Assembly (NCBI RefSeq): GCF_964340395.1
Contig: NC_135567.1
Coordinates: 8,037,158-8,101,157, forward strand
DNA length: 64,000 bases
Direction: 5' to 3'
Source of the DNA: Glandiceps talaboti
Taxonomy: Eukaryota; Hemichordata; Enteropneusta; Spengelidae
Positions 35,369-47,161 of this stretch are shown in pieces. Each line of letters opens with the position of its first letter. The stretch's first letter is position 1. The notes under the pieces are model-generated. The model saw nothing but the letters and a program-made list of their open reading frames with translations. It did no database searches and was not told the DNA's origin. The translations under genes were made by a program, and so were the position numbers.

Positions 35369-36256
35369 CCTGGGTACCTGGGTGTCAGTTTGTTATTGTA
35401 CAAAATCCCAGTACCTGGGTGTCAGTTTGTTATTGTACAAAATCCCAGTACCTGGGTGTCAGTTTGTTATTGTACAAAATCCCAGTACCTGGGTGTCAGT
35501 TTGTTATTGTACAAAATCCCAGTACCTGGGTGTCAGTTTGTTACTGTACAAAATCCCAGTACCTGGGTGTCAGTTTGATATTGTGCAAAATCCCAGTACC
35601 TGGGTGTCAGTTTGATATTGTACAAAATCCCAGTACCTGGGTGTCAGTTTGTTATTGTACAATATCCCAGTACCTGGGTGTCAGTTTGTTATTGTACAAA
35701 ATCCCAGTACCTGGGTGTCAGTTTGTTATTGTACAAAATCCCAGTACCTGGGTGTCAGTTTGTTACTGTACAAAATCCCAGTACCTGGGTGTCAGTTTGT
35801 TACTGTACAAAATCCCAGTACCTGGGTGTCAGTTTGTTACTGTACAAAATCCCAGTACCTGGGTGTCAGTTTGTTACTGTACAAAATCCCAGTACCTGGG
35901 TGTCAGTTTGTTATTGTACAAAATCCCAGTACCTGGGTGTCAGTTTGTTATTGTACAAAATCCCAGTACCTGGGTGTCAGTTTGTTATTGTACAAAATCC
36001 CAGTACCTGGGTGTCAGTTTGTTATTGTACAAAATCCCAGTACCTGGGTGTCAGTTTGTTATTGTACAAAATCCCAGTACCTGGGTGTCAGTTTGTTATT
36101 GTACAAAATCCCAGTACCTGGGTGTCAGTTTGTTATTGTACAAAATCCCAGTACCTGGGTGTCAGTTTGTTATTGTACAAAATCCCAGTACCTGGGTGTC
36201 AGTTTGTTATTGTACAAAATCCCAGTACCTGGGTGTCAGTTTGTTATTGTACAATT
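35369..36256. repeat. 37-bp minisatellite, about 24 units, open in three frames
   Basis: The unit contains CAGTACCTGGGTGTCAGTTT and GTTATTGTACAAAATCC. Since 37 is 1 mod 3, the three plus frames rotate every unit and the translated period is 37 residues (111 bp). All three plus frames are open, up to 347 codons including flanks. Variants are single substitutions (TTACTG, GATATT). Confidence 0.95.
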
Positions 36257-36495
36257 TGTTGTTTAATGTAATTTTTATGGGTGTTTCTATTTATCTTGTA
36301 TTGTAACTGTAATTTTTATGGGTGTTTCTATTTATCTTGTAGTGTAACTGTAGTTTTTATGGGTGTTTCTATTTATCTTGTATTGTAACTGTAGTTTTTA
36401 TGGGTGTTTCTATTTATCTTGTATTGTAACTGTAGTTTTTATGGGTGTTTCTATTTATCTTGTATTGTAACTGTAGTTTTTTGTGGGTTGTCTTT
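36257..36495. repeat. 41-bp tandem repeat, about 5.5 units
   Basis: Units read TGTA(A/G)TTTTTATGGGTGTTTCTATTTATCTTG then TATTGTAAC. They follow the 37-bp array without a gap. Confidence 0.9.
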
Positions 36496-37171
36496 TATAT
36501 CTATGTATATTTGTTTTGGGGTCCATTTTTATAGTGGTTTGTCACCTGTGTGGACTGCCTGACTAATGTCAAAGTTCAATCAATCAATCATTTCATGACA
36601 TTATTACATCACCTAAATTACACACAATTTCAGAAATACACCAATCTTACATTGGTCCCCAGTGGTGGATTGTTTCTGTAAAGTTGCCCCTGCTTCATGA
36701 GTTAGCAAACATGACTATTCAATAGATGAACAATAAATATTCATTACTCATCAGCTTATTACTTTAGTGAAAAGATCTTGAATATTCATTGTGCATCTAC
36801 TGAATATGTAGATTTCTTACACCCACAAAAATCAATGTGGGTCCAAACCTACACTAATCAGTTAATTCAGCATACGTTAAAATTGATTGAGTGAGTTATA
36901 TATCATGAAATGACCTTGGGAACCCATATTTTATTTCATTTCCAAGAGTTGTGTTCCGTTTTAAACTGGGAGATAACAGAGCCAATTAGTTTGTAACATG
37001 GCAAGAAAATATACATTCAGAATTGTGTAATGGTACAAGATACATTCAGAATTGTGTAATGGTAGAAGGTACATTTATTTTTCTCAAGGTAACCACCAAA
37101 ATATCTAGATGTGTATGTAGACAATCACATCATACTACAGTCACATAATATATACATGTTTTCAAACTTAC
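36496..37171. other. Intron sequence
   Basis: (CAAT)n is short at 36578-36590. A direct repeat of ACATTCAGAATTGTGTAATG lies at about 37013 and 37043. No coding seen. Confidence 0.45.
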
Positions 37172-37265
37172 GTTGATATCCTCAGAGGCATACTTGTCAC
37201 CATATTTTACAACCATTTCGCTAAGTATTTCATCATATTTAGATTTATTCACGTCATCATCCTTC
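37172..37265 (-). CDS. Penultimate exon of the second minus-strand gene
   Basis: On the minus strand the acceptor ACACACAG and donor GTAAG bound 94 bp. After one split base the frame reads KDDDVNKSKYDEILSEMVVK, then YGDKYASEDIN, and ends in phase 0. It joins in frame to the terminal exon at 31654-31734. The intron of about 5.4 kb contains the three minisatellites. Acidic and lysine-rich helices are predicted by eye. I see no known domain. Earlier exons should lie at higher coordinates, but none could be identified and they may be beyond the window. Confidence 0.5.
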
Positions 37266-37734
37266 CTGTGTGTAAGCGTTCAGACAAAAAACATGAAATT
37301 AAAGAAACTCTGTACTCTACTTCAAGCACTGTGAGGACCAAGGAACAAACAACATTAACTGCCTATGTAAGAGTGAATGAAAATATTATACACACTCAAG
37401 AATAGTGTATCTACATGTATCTATTCATATAGGTCTTGTTCAACTCAGTAAAAAACACCATCAAAAGTCATGATCTCATAGAAAAATAACATTGGGTACA
37501 TAATGTACATTTACAGGTAATTTCCAAATGCACATTCTGCATTCACTTCTCTATCGATCCCTGTTGTTACCTTTGCAATATACACCAGGATTATTAGCAG
37601 GGTTGGGATAGAGACAAGAGTCAAATTTCGATACAACTAAATCAGATACTAAGACCAAGAATAATAAATTATCCCCTAAAACCAGTAAGTCACAAACCAG
37701 TTTCTCTGAGACACCATGTGAGGGCACAACTTTC
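37266..37734. other. Non-coding stretch
   Basis: About 37550-37590 has a piece of TAGCAC-family minisatellite in plus orientation (CCCTGTTGTTACCTTTGCAA). No coding seen. Confidence 0.45.
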
Positions 37735-37932
37735 CAAAATGGCAGCATCCATCGAACTGGCCTAACAACCATGGCCACGCCCATAGCAACAGCCAAATGG
37801 TGGTGTATATTTCAAAGATTGCAACAGGCAAGTGAATAACGCTTCCAACAATTTAAGCAAATATGCCTAGCAAAAGGACCATACCAATTGCAATAGCTAA
37901 TTACAGTTGTGCTATAACACCATTGGCGATAT
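37735..37932 (-). mobile_element. TAGCAC-family element, 5' end, reversed
   Basis: On the minus strand CGCCAATGGTGTTATAGCAC is followed by one or two minisatellite units. Together with the plus-oriented fragment just upstream it may be a rearranged copy. Confidence 0.65.
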
Positions 37933-38785
37933 TTAATTTGAACTTACTAAGAGATGATTGCACAATGCTGTACGAGCTTAACAAGTGAACATAGTTCGTT
38001 TAGGACAAACTCCCTCCCCCTCACCTCTAAACAAACGTTCACAAGTGTGACATCACACAAGTTTATATATGATGTAAACCATGATACAAACAGCAGTGGT
38101 CACACCACTACAATAGATGCAATGCAAAACTTGATATTAAACATGAAGTCCAAACCTTATGAACCTGTTTACTGAGATGATGGTAAACACATCAAAATAC
38201 TACCGGAAACCCAGCATCGCATCTCACATTAGAAGTAGTTGTTTATCAAATTATCAACATCTCAGTTAGTAAATACAGTCTGAAGCTTTCATTAAAGGCG
38301 TGAAAGTTTTGACAATTTGGTAAGAAGTACGAAAATGAAGTTCAACAATGTTAATGACGCCAGACCTCCTCCTCTCCTAAACATTTGAAGTTTGCTTATT
38401 AAACGTGTGTGACATCATGCAGTCATTCTTTAATGAAATCCTGATAGGTAAGAGTCTTTGTTTCCCTATGAGTAGATTAAAAGTCATACAGAAAGGCTAC
38501 TTTTTTGACGAATTGGAAAGTTTGGTTATGTCTCCTTTCACACCCACATAAATATATAATGGAATGGAATGAAATCATGATGAAAGAATTAGCAACTGCT
38601 AAAGTGTTAAACAGTACAAGTGGCCCACTCAAAAGTAAATCAAACATTTTAAAAATTGAAAAACAATGGTCTTTGGAGACAAGAACATCTTGTATTTTGA
38701 ACAAAATTCATAAACTTTTGTATGACAAGGCTCATTTGTGTCAAAGGAATGCAGAAGTGTTTATTTACTGACTGTGTAATAAAAA
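37933..38785. other. Non-coding stretch
   Basis: An 88-codon plus frame (38505-38771) has no recognisable domain and is probably chance. Nothing else seen. Confidence 0.4.
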
Positions 38786-39578
38786 GAACACCACCAATGG
38801 CACAATGTAGCACAACTATGTTTGGCTGTTGCTGTGGGCGTGGTCTTGTTGGCATATTTGCATACAATTTTTGAATCTTTATTCACTTACCTACCCATCT
38901 CTGTTGTTAAGGGCGTGGTCATTAATTGTTGCTAGGACTACTGTGTTGAAAAATATTGAACAATAACTGCAACGTAACACAGCCAGAAACACCCCGAGTT
39001 TCAACTCAATTCACCATGCACAGCCAGAAACACCAAGTTTCAACTCAATTCACCATGCAGTTTTAAGATATAAGGTTTGATTTTTACCTTCCATTAGGAA
39101 GGTTTTGTATTATGAGTGAAAAGTTTGTGTATGTGTGTGTGTGTGTCTGTGTCTGTGTGTGTGTGTGTGTGTGTGTGTCTGTCTGTCTGTCTGTCTGTTT
39201 ATCTGTGTGTGTCTGTATCACCATTTCTAACAACGAAATTTGGTACATGTGTTCCGTAGGGTAATGACCAAAAAGACTCATTTAGGCTTAATTGGCATAT
39301 CAATGATGGGATCATCATGGTGTGAACAATGATTAATATAAACACCCCGAAGAATGTTTCCACCAAATTTCAAAGTAGTCACCGATTTTATCTTGACCAA
39401 AAGTAACATTTTTTACCCAAATTAAACACAATGGTAAAATCATTTTGATTTGAACAATTTCACAACAACACACCAAAGGGATTACACCCACCAAATATCA
39501 CTCACATCCACACACATACACAGACAGTTTGCCATGTCTGCAGAACTACTGAACCTTATCAGTTCAGTTGTGCCATAA
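38786..39578 (+). mobile_element. TAGCAC-family element, diverged copy
   Basis: The head is ACCAATGGCACAATGTAGCA, followed by a reduced minisatellite and a central part. A 60-bp duplication around CAACTCAATTCACCATGCA lies at 38998-39060, and a (TG)n(TCTG)n block at 39125-39200 reads CA/CAGA on the other strand. The tail is AACTACTGAACCTTATCAGT and TCAGTTGTGCCATAA. The internal TG block in inverse orientation suggests an inserted or inverted tail fragment. Confidence 0.6.
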
Positions 39579-40661
39579 CCCTACAAGTGTAGGGTACTTG
39601 TTGGGTTAGTGGTTGTGCTAATCATTCAAAACCATCATGAACCGTCTTCTCTACACTAGAGTAGGGAATTATGGCATTGTAGCTATGGATTAGCTATGTT
39701 GATGACAGGCACCAACAGTATTCAGTGCATGTATCTACTGTTTACATTTTACGATTTATTATGCCTAGCCACAAAGTAGAAACAATAGACAATTCCAGAT
39801 ATCCCTACCCAAATGTACAGAAAGATAGTTCATAGTTCATGTAAATATTTTATATCTATCATTTTTAAAGAAGTCATGAAATGGTGAAATTGGCTTTTCA
39901 GGACTTTTGGACATCAAGTGAGGCAGAGTGGACAAAACAGCCTTGCCTTGGTGTCCCTTTAATGTTGAGTTATTCCATCGATCGCCAGCTAGCAAATACA
40001 GGTGCTAGACTAGTCTAGTTCCTGACGACCATGTCCAAGTTTACACTATGTTATCTTCACACATTACATCTTGTCAATGTAGTTACTCTAGGCGTTAAAT
40101 GTGGTTAATGCCAATAAATGATGACTAGGAGACAAGATGTGCCATTAAAGAAGGGGGGGGCGAGCTCCATGTACAGGTGTTGTAGCAAACAACCATGTCA
40201 TGAAGCCACTTACTGTTTGACCATTGGCAGGGAAAGGCTGAGTGAAGATAGAAATTAGTGTATATATTAATGCAACATTGTTTGGTTTTGGATTGCAGCC
40301 CGTGTAGTTGATGGGAGTTATCCCCTGGCATTAACTGCGATTATACATGTATGACTATGCTATAATCCCAACATTAAACCCAATGCTGGGCAAAGCACAA
40401 ACTGCGCATGTCAGTAATAATCCATCACAAATTGACAGGCTGTCATCATCATCACTCATTAATATTCATTTGGTACAGCTTTTTTGACTATCGATAGAAT
40501 TTAGCAAGGAATCACAGTTGTTAATCATGTTTTCATTGGAATAACACACTAGGCACTCTCATCATCACAGAATTTTGGTTTTGTTGATCTTATAAGGGAT
40601 ACAACTTTTACCAACACATCCTGTTATAGTAATAAAATGTGCTGGGTTGCTGGGTTGCTGG

Positions 40662-40711
<50 letters not shown>

Positions 40712-41640
40712 GCTGTTGTTGTTGTCATTGTTGATGAGCAATGGGTCCTCTCCCATTGTCTGAATGCAAGCTTTGAGTAAACATTACTCTATTGTCATGG
40801 GAATATGTTGTGACTTACTACAGAGCCATAGAACACAACTAGACCTATCATCAGATTTTGTCATACAGTGCCTAATTTTTTTCATTTCTAATTTTTCACT
40901 CAAATACGTTCATTATATAATCATAAATTTGACCGTTCTTAACAAGTAAGTTTTAAAAGCCACTCAATTTTTTTAACGATTTTCACAAACATTTCTGCTT
41001 CCACTAAAAGATTACACATCCAGACCTTTGATCTTTACCGATGACATAGTGTTGCTATAGAAAACAAACACTGATGGTTCCCAAAGAGCAACTCACTTCT
41101 CACTCAGTAGCTTTCGGCATTATATATGTTTAAACAAAGGAGATCCATGCAGCTTCAATACCCAAGAGGATGAGCGAGGTCATAATCCCCGTATTAACAC
41201 CTCGGAACAATACCTGTTGCCAAGCTGTTTCTTGCCTGTCTGTGGCACCGATAGTATGACCAACAGTTTACTATGAATGTAAAAACGTAAAATCCGAAAT
41301 CTACTCCAGAGTGCTGAAACTGAAATCATGAGGGGATGCGACAACGTCATCACATTTATATTGTAACAGTATTTGTTGTCTTCAATGAAGATAATAATAG
41401 TAGCTGCCATCAGGTGATGACTGACTTCCGTTTATCATTCGTTGAACTTCGGTCGGCAACCTACCAAATCATAAATATATTTAGATGTCATCTGATGATG
41501 ATTCGTTGTTTCCCTAGATTTGATGATACAGGTATCATGAAGGGGATCTGTACTATAGGATTGATGACCCAAAGATCGCCACTCAACAAGAATATCTCAA
41601 ATAAAACACTTCCTTTCTTTATTTCCTTCGTGGAAATGTT
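39579..41640. other. Non-coding with (GTT)n
   Basis: A (GTT)n trinucleotide repeat lies at about 40658-40725. C-rich or G-rich spots are short. No coding was recognised. The 102-codon frame at 41336-41644 shows no domain. Confidence 0.5.
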
Positions 41641-41642
41641 TT

Positions 41643-41842
41643 AAAATACAGGGTTGCTGCACCCTATGCCAAAGAAGATAATAAAATACAGGGTTGCTGC
41701 ACCCTATGCCAAACTAGATAATAAAATACAGGGTTGCTGCACCCTATGCCAAACTAGATAATAAAATACAGGGTTGCTGCACCCTATGCCAAACTAGATA
41801 ATAAAATACGGGGTTGCTGCACCCTATGCCAAACTAGATAAT
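41643..41842. repeat. 40-bp tandem repeat, five units
   Basis: Each unit has AATACAGGGTTGCTGCACCC and TATGCCAAACTAGATAATAA. The GGGT...ACCC half can form a short hairpin. Near-identical units imply recent expansion. Confidence 0.95.
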
Positions 41843-42944
41843 AAGGGGTTTAAATTGTATGCAGACTAATCGTTGTTCCTATTTCGTTGATCCGACGAGC
41901 TGTATCTGGAACAGACCTTGGAGTCAGTCCAATGAAGCTAAGAAATATAATTATAACCCTTATATAGGGGAAAGATAATTTGCATATGAATAGCTCTAGC
42001 TAACAATAACTATCAAAGTACTTGAAATTGAGGACATTTAATTCACTTCGCGGTTCGAATTTGTGGTCCAAACCACCTGGTAATAATAACTAAAGGTCAT
42101 TTGACATTTAAAGTATCACGTACACCAGTCCTGATTTGAACGGTGGCCAAGTCAAGGATCGTTGTCCAATCAGATTACATAAAACTGCTGATATTGAATT
42201 TATAGTCCATGAGCCAGATAGGGTGATTGGTACCAAAAAGTGATACCAAATGATATTTTCACCAGTGATGTATAATGCTATTCTAATATAAAAAATGTTT
42301 GGTGGACATTCCAAATGAGTAGCTTTTGGAGATTATACGACTTTTTAATATTATGCATAAATACAGCACAATGGTTAAAATTCCAACTCTATATTCTAGG
42401 TCCTTGGCTCTACCACTAATACTTAGGTATTTTTTCTGATTATTCCCTACACTAATAAGAATTACTCTTTGTCTAGTACGGATTTTTAAGACATATACAA
42501 AGTGCAAAATACAGTTGTCTGCTAAACATTTTTGAAATCTACAGAAAAAAATGGTTTTAGAAAAGTAATATTTTATTTGGTACCTTATTTTGGTACCAAT
42601 TGGCTAAAATCAGGGTCTGGCTAATACACCAGTACTGAGGATCAAGTGGGAAGGTAAACTAGGTCGCTAAAAATGCAACAATTCATAATTACCGGAATCA
42701 ACCTAACTAAGACTGAGTTTTAATGTATATCGTTGTGTAAATATGTTTTATTGTATTAATTATGATGATAATTGTTTGTTTATTCATTCAACACATGTAC
42801 TTTTACTCTATCAAGGCTGAGTTGAACTTTTTTTTATGTTGTGAAATAATTATATACTTAGGGTCGAAACTAATTGCTCAATGTCAAATAAAAACATTTT
42901 TTTTTACTTTGCGGTGTGGAATGAGCCACTTTAGTTCTCATCCT
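41843..42944. other. Non-coding stretch
   Basis: AT-rich. GGTACC(A/T) phrases recur, but no gene or clear repeat was recognised. Confidence 0.4.
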
Positions 42945-44500
42945 ACAACTGGCTTGGTATTCATAGCACTACATAATGGCTTGGTATTCATAGCACTACA
43001 TACTGGCTTGGTATTCATAGCACTACATACTACTACATACTGGCTTGGTATTCATAGCACTACATACTACTACATACTGGCTTGGTATTCATAGCACTAC
43101 ATAATGGCTTGGTATTCATAGCACTACATAATACTACATACTGGCTTGGTATTCATAGCACTACATACTGGCTAGGTATTCATAGCACTAAATACTACTA
43201 CATACTGGCTTGGTATTCATAGCACTACATACTACTACATACTGGCTAGGTATTCATAGCACTACATATTGGCTTGGTATTCATATCACTACATACTACT
43301 ACATACTGGCTTGGTATTCATATCACTACATACTTCTACATACTGGCTTTGTAATCATAGTACTATATACTACTACATACTGTCTTTGTATTCATAGCAC
43401 TAAATACTACTACATACCGGCTTTGTATTCATAGCACTACACACTACTACATAATGGCTTTGTATTCAAGGCAGTACATACTACTACATATTGGATTTGT
43501 ATTCATAGCACTACATACTGCTATATACTGGCTTTGTATTCATAGCACTACATACTACTACATAATGGCTTTGTATTCATAGCACTACATACTACTACAT
43601 ATTGGATTTGTATTCATAGCACTACATACTGCTATATACTGGCTTTGTATTCATAGCACTACATACTACTACATAATGGCTTTGTATTCATAGCACTACA
43701 TACTACTACATATTGGATTTGTATTCATAGCACTAAATACTACTACATACTGGCTTTGTATTCATAGCACTAAATACTACTACATATTGGATTTGTATCA
43801 CTACACACTACTACATACTGGCTTTGTATTCATAGCACTACATACACTACTACTACATACTGGATTTGTATTCATAGCACTACATACTATAGTCTTGCTG
43901 CTAGACGTTCGGGCTTTCTTTCGATGCTAAAACTATAAGCGAACGAAGTTCGCATGTGAGGGCCGGATGTTCCATCATCGATAGCGTTGTTCGGCTGTGT
44001 GTTGTATTTTATCGGAAGAACATCCGAGGGCTAGCTGATAGACTATACATACTACTACATACTTCTACATACTGGCTTTGTAATCATAGTACTATATACT
44101 ACTACATACTGTCTTTGTATTCATAGCACTAAATACTACTACATAACGGCTTTGTATTCATAGCACTATACACTACTACATAATGGCTTTGTATTCAAGG
44201 CAGTACATACTACTACATATTGGATTTGTATTCATAGCACTACATACTGCTATATACTGGCTTTGTATTCATAGCACTACATACTACTACATAATGGCTT
44301 TGTATTCATAGCACTACATACTACTACATACTGGCTTTGTATTCATAGCACTACATACTACTACATATTGGCTTTGTATTCATAGCACTACACACTACTA
44401 CATAATGGCTTTGTATTCAAAGCACTACATACTACTACATACTGGCTTTGTATTCATAGCACTACACACTACTACATATTGGCTTTGTATCCATAGCACT
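42945..44500. repeat. ~37-bp GGCTTTGTATTCATAGCAC minisatellite, block 1
   Basis: Units read TGGCTTTGTATTCATAGCAC then TACATACTACTACATAC, with truncated forms lacking the second TACTACATAC. Early units carry GGCTTGGTATTC, later ones GGCTTTGTATTC. The block is interrupted by a 160-bp element at 43888 and continues past a LINE at 44505. Confidence 0.9.
43888..44047. mobile_element. Small insertion with TATAGTC termini inside the minisatellite
   Basis: Non-repeat sequence begins TATAGTCTTGCTGCTAGACG and ends CTAGCTGATAGACTATA. Outer inverted repeats are about 8-20 bp and imperfect. CATAC lies on both sides, though the array itself is rich in CATAC. A hairpin GCGAAC-GAA-GTTCGC lies inside. No coding. 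Confidence 0.65.
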
Positions 44501-44504
44501 GATA

Positions 44505-45656
44505 TGTGTATATTTCTACTTAAAGAGACAATCAGGTATTATAAGTCGAATGGCAGCCCAGTTTTCGTATGTTTCCTTGACGCTGAAAAGGCGTTCGATA
44601 GAGTGAATCACTGGACTCTCTTAAAGAAAATGATTGACAGATCAGTGCCGACCTATATTGTTCGGCTACTTTCAAATTGGTTTGTAATACAAAAGTTTTG
44701 TACTCGTTGGTCAAATTCTCTTTCCATGTGTTTCAACGTAACTAATGGAGTTCGACAAGGGGGAATTTTATCCCCATTTCTTTTCAATGTTTATGTTGAT
44801 TCACTTAACAGGTCACTGTCTCGTGCCAGGGTTGGTTGTGAAGTGGGTGGAATTGCAATTAATAACTTGTCATATGCGGACGATATGTGTCTCATCTCTC
44901 CATCTATCAAAGGCCTCAGAAAACTTATTAATATCTGTGAACAATATGCTGATGATCATGATATCATCTATAATGCTAGAAAATCTAAATGTGTACACTT
45001 TAAGGCATCCACAAAACTGTCTGTCATTCCCCCAATCAACCTTTGTGGGAATCTTCTCGAATTCGTATCAAGTTTTAATTACTTGGGACATGTTTTTACT
45101 GATGACCTGAAAGACAATCGGGATATTTTGAAACAGCGTAGAGCACTTTGTGGTAGAGCCAACTTTTTATTGAGAAAGTTTTCTGCATGTACTATATCGG
45201 TGAAACTGCGTCTCCTCACAGCGTTTTGCAATAACATTTACGGAAACCATTTATGGTGTGATTTCAATGTAAGTAGTATGCAAAATATAATTATCTGTCA
45301 CAACAATGCGTTCCGGAGACTGATAGGACTTCCAAGTTCTGCCAGTGCATCTAGCATGTTTGTCTTCAATTCAGTTAATTCTCTCTCTGTTTTGAGAAGA
45401 AAGGCGGCATTTAGGTTTATGCTACGTCTTTTTGACAGCCAAAATGTTCTGATTACTCGTGTTATTACTTGTGATGTACGGTTCTGTGGGCTTCAGGCCC
45501 ACTGGTTGAAGATTTTACATTGATCTTCTTTTTTTTTCTGTAATATTTTCTGTTTGTATTTGTCTGTTATGTAAAAATTTTGCTGTCGTGTGGTATATTT
45601 TCTGTCCTCCCTGGACCATGGGTCTGTAATAAAGTTTAAATAATAATAATAATACA
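44505..45656 (+). pseudogene. 5'-truncated LINE reverse transcriptase
   Basis: A frame running to the stop at 45521-45523 encodes about 340 residues of reverse transcriptase. Motif A region FLDAEKAFDRVNH (about 44573), motif B NGVRQGGILSPFLFNVY (about 44740), catalytic SYADDMCLIS (about 44870), and the later FNYLGHVFTDD block are all intact. The N-terminal palm, fingers and endonuclease are missing, as expected of 5' truncation on insertion. After the stop, about 130 bp of 3' UTR ends in AATAAAGTTT and (AAT)n. It sits inside the 37-bp minisatellite. The reported open frame begins in minisatellite sequence at 44405, which is not LINE coding. Clade not assigned. Confidence 0.85.
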
Positions 45657-46026
45657 GTACTACATACTGGCTTTGTATCCATAGCACTACATACCCGCGG
45701 TACTACTACATACTGGCTTTGTATCCATAGCACTACATACCCGCAGTACTACTACATACTGGCTTTGTATCCATAGCACTACATACCCGCAGTACTACTA
45801 CATACTGGCTTTGTATCCATAGCACTACATACCCACGGTACTACTACATACTGGCTTTGTATCCATAGCACTACATACCCGCGGTACTACTACATATTGG
45901 CTTTGTATCCATAGCACTACATACCCGCGGTACTACTAGTACTACATACTGGCTTTGTATCCATAGCACTACATACCCGCAGTACTACTACATACTGGCT
46001 TTGTATTCATAGCACTACATATCTGG
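45657..46026. repeat. ~37-bp minisatellite, block 2
   Basis: Units here carry ACCCGC(G/A)GTACTACTACA and GTATCCATAGC, a local variant not seen before the LINE. This shows that local homogenisation differs on the two sides. Confidence 0.9.
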
Positions 46027-46110
46027 CCCGAGTACGAGTAAAGAGACAAGTTTACAGAGTGTATATATAACGATTAGAGTTTAATGATTTATTGATTGAA
46101 TGATTGATTG

Positions 46111-46153
<43 letters not shown>

Positions 46154-46413
46154 ATAATTTTACCATTGACTAATATGGACAAAGATGTAAAATGAGTACA
46201 CATTCGATGGATTGCTAATATTTGGTAGCCTTGTATGTAATTCTTTCGTTATTTGCTTTCACACTCAACATAGTCGAGTTACATTGCTTTTTGCCGGACA
46301 GTGTTGAGTGAAACGCGTGCACCGTTAAGGAGGACTGCCCTATACTGTACACAATTGAGTAAATTCTCTGTAACATGAAAAGGACCAGAATTACGCACGG
46401 AGGCAGAACGACT
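46027..46413. other. Non-coding with (GATT)n
   Basis: (GATT)n runs at about 46092-46152. No coding recognised. Confidence 0.6.
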
Positions 46414-46418
46414 AAACT

Positions 46419-46531
46419 ACTACTGTGGTAGAAAACCCCAGTGTAGGTCGCCCTGGCAACCACTGCCTGTTGTACAAGAACTTAGTGCCTTTGATGCTTA
46501 CGAAACTGCCGCATATAAAGAGGATACTGGG
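46419..46531 (+). CDS. Candidate exon in repeat unit, copy 1
   Basis: A plus frame reads YYCGRKPQCRSPWQPLPVVQ then ELSAFDAYETAAYKEDTG and ends at a GGGTAATC that could be a splice donor or a stop. The homologous frame stays open in copies 2-4 but with seven amino-acid changes and few silent ones, which argues against strong constraint. An overlapping frame (46425-46679, 84 codons) is also open. No family recognised. Confidence 0.2.
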
Positions 46532-46951
46532 TAATCTATGCAAATACGCGAAATTCGATCTGCTGTACGGAGCACTAGCTTCGGGCTCTTGTTTTCAGCA
46601 TTTTTTATGTACTCCGAGAAACACACAGGTCATAAACCATGCACGAATTGTTTGTGAATGTCGTGGGATGGTAACTTGATACACATATTAGTTGAAAATC
46701 AATCAGTTTGTTTCATAGAACGTAAACAAAACTTTCAAAATGGGACAAATGCGCCTGCAAACGGCCGTCAATAAAGCGTTAGATTTTGTGTCCCTCAGAA
46801 TTATTCAAATATGCGACATTTCCATGTGGTGTTTACTCCCACGATAAGAGCTGCCTTCTCCCACTTATGATATATAGCATACCAATAGCAAACTCTCATG
46901 GCGAGAAATGCATGTTGTTCTAAAATTAATGTATTATTATTTTTATTACAG

Positions 46952-47161
46952 TCTACTACATACGTAACGGCACGTGATCTTGTCAACGAGTGGTTGTGTG
47001 ATGAGCCGATCGTTCAATCGTATTGGCAACTTTTACAGGCATCGCAGGAATTTTCAGGACGGCAACTTACTGACGTTACCAGCATGCAAAGACGCTCACG
47101 GCTACAGGTGTATTTGAGATATCCAAGGGCCAAGAGATGTTGTTTATTGGTAAACACGTGA
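46952..47161 (+). CDS. Candidate exon in repeat unit, copy 1
   Basis: After TTATTACAG, an acceptor-like signal, a plus frame reads TARDLVNEWLCDEPIVQSYW, then QLLQASQEFSGRQLTDVT and ends RCCLLVNT and a stop. It is repeated in copies 2 and 3 with one change (V to I), and in the older copy 4 with two further replacements and two silent changes. Composition looks protein-like, but I recognise no domain. It may be a duplicated gene fragment. Confidence 0.3.
   Translation, partial: STTYVTARDLVNEWLCDEPIVQSYWQLLQASQEFSGRQLTDVTSMQRRSRLQVYLRYPRAKRCCLLVNT

Noticed and set aside
35263-36306. 347-codon plus frame as a protein
   Set aside because: It is the 37-bp minisatellite with short flanks; no signal peptide, domain or splice context. 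Kept only as an observation.
41336-41644. 102-codon plus frame
   Set aside because: No domain, splice context or compositional support.
42945-46026. Subtelomeric or centromeric array
   Set aside because: No telomere repeat and no extended alpha-type satellite. The minisatellite is local and part of a segmental duplication.
46092-46152. (GATT)n as a regulatory element
   Set aside because: Simple microsatellite without further context.
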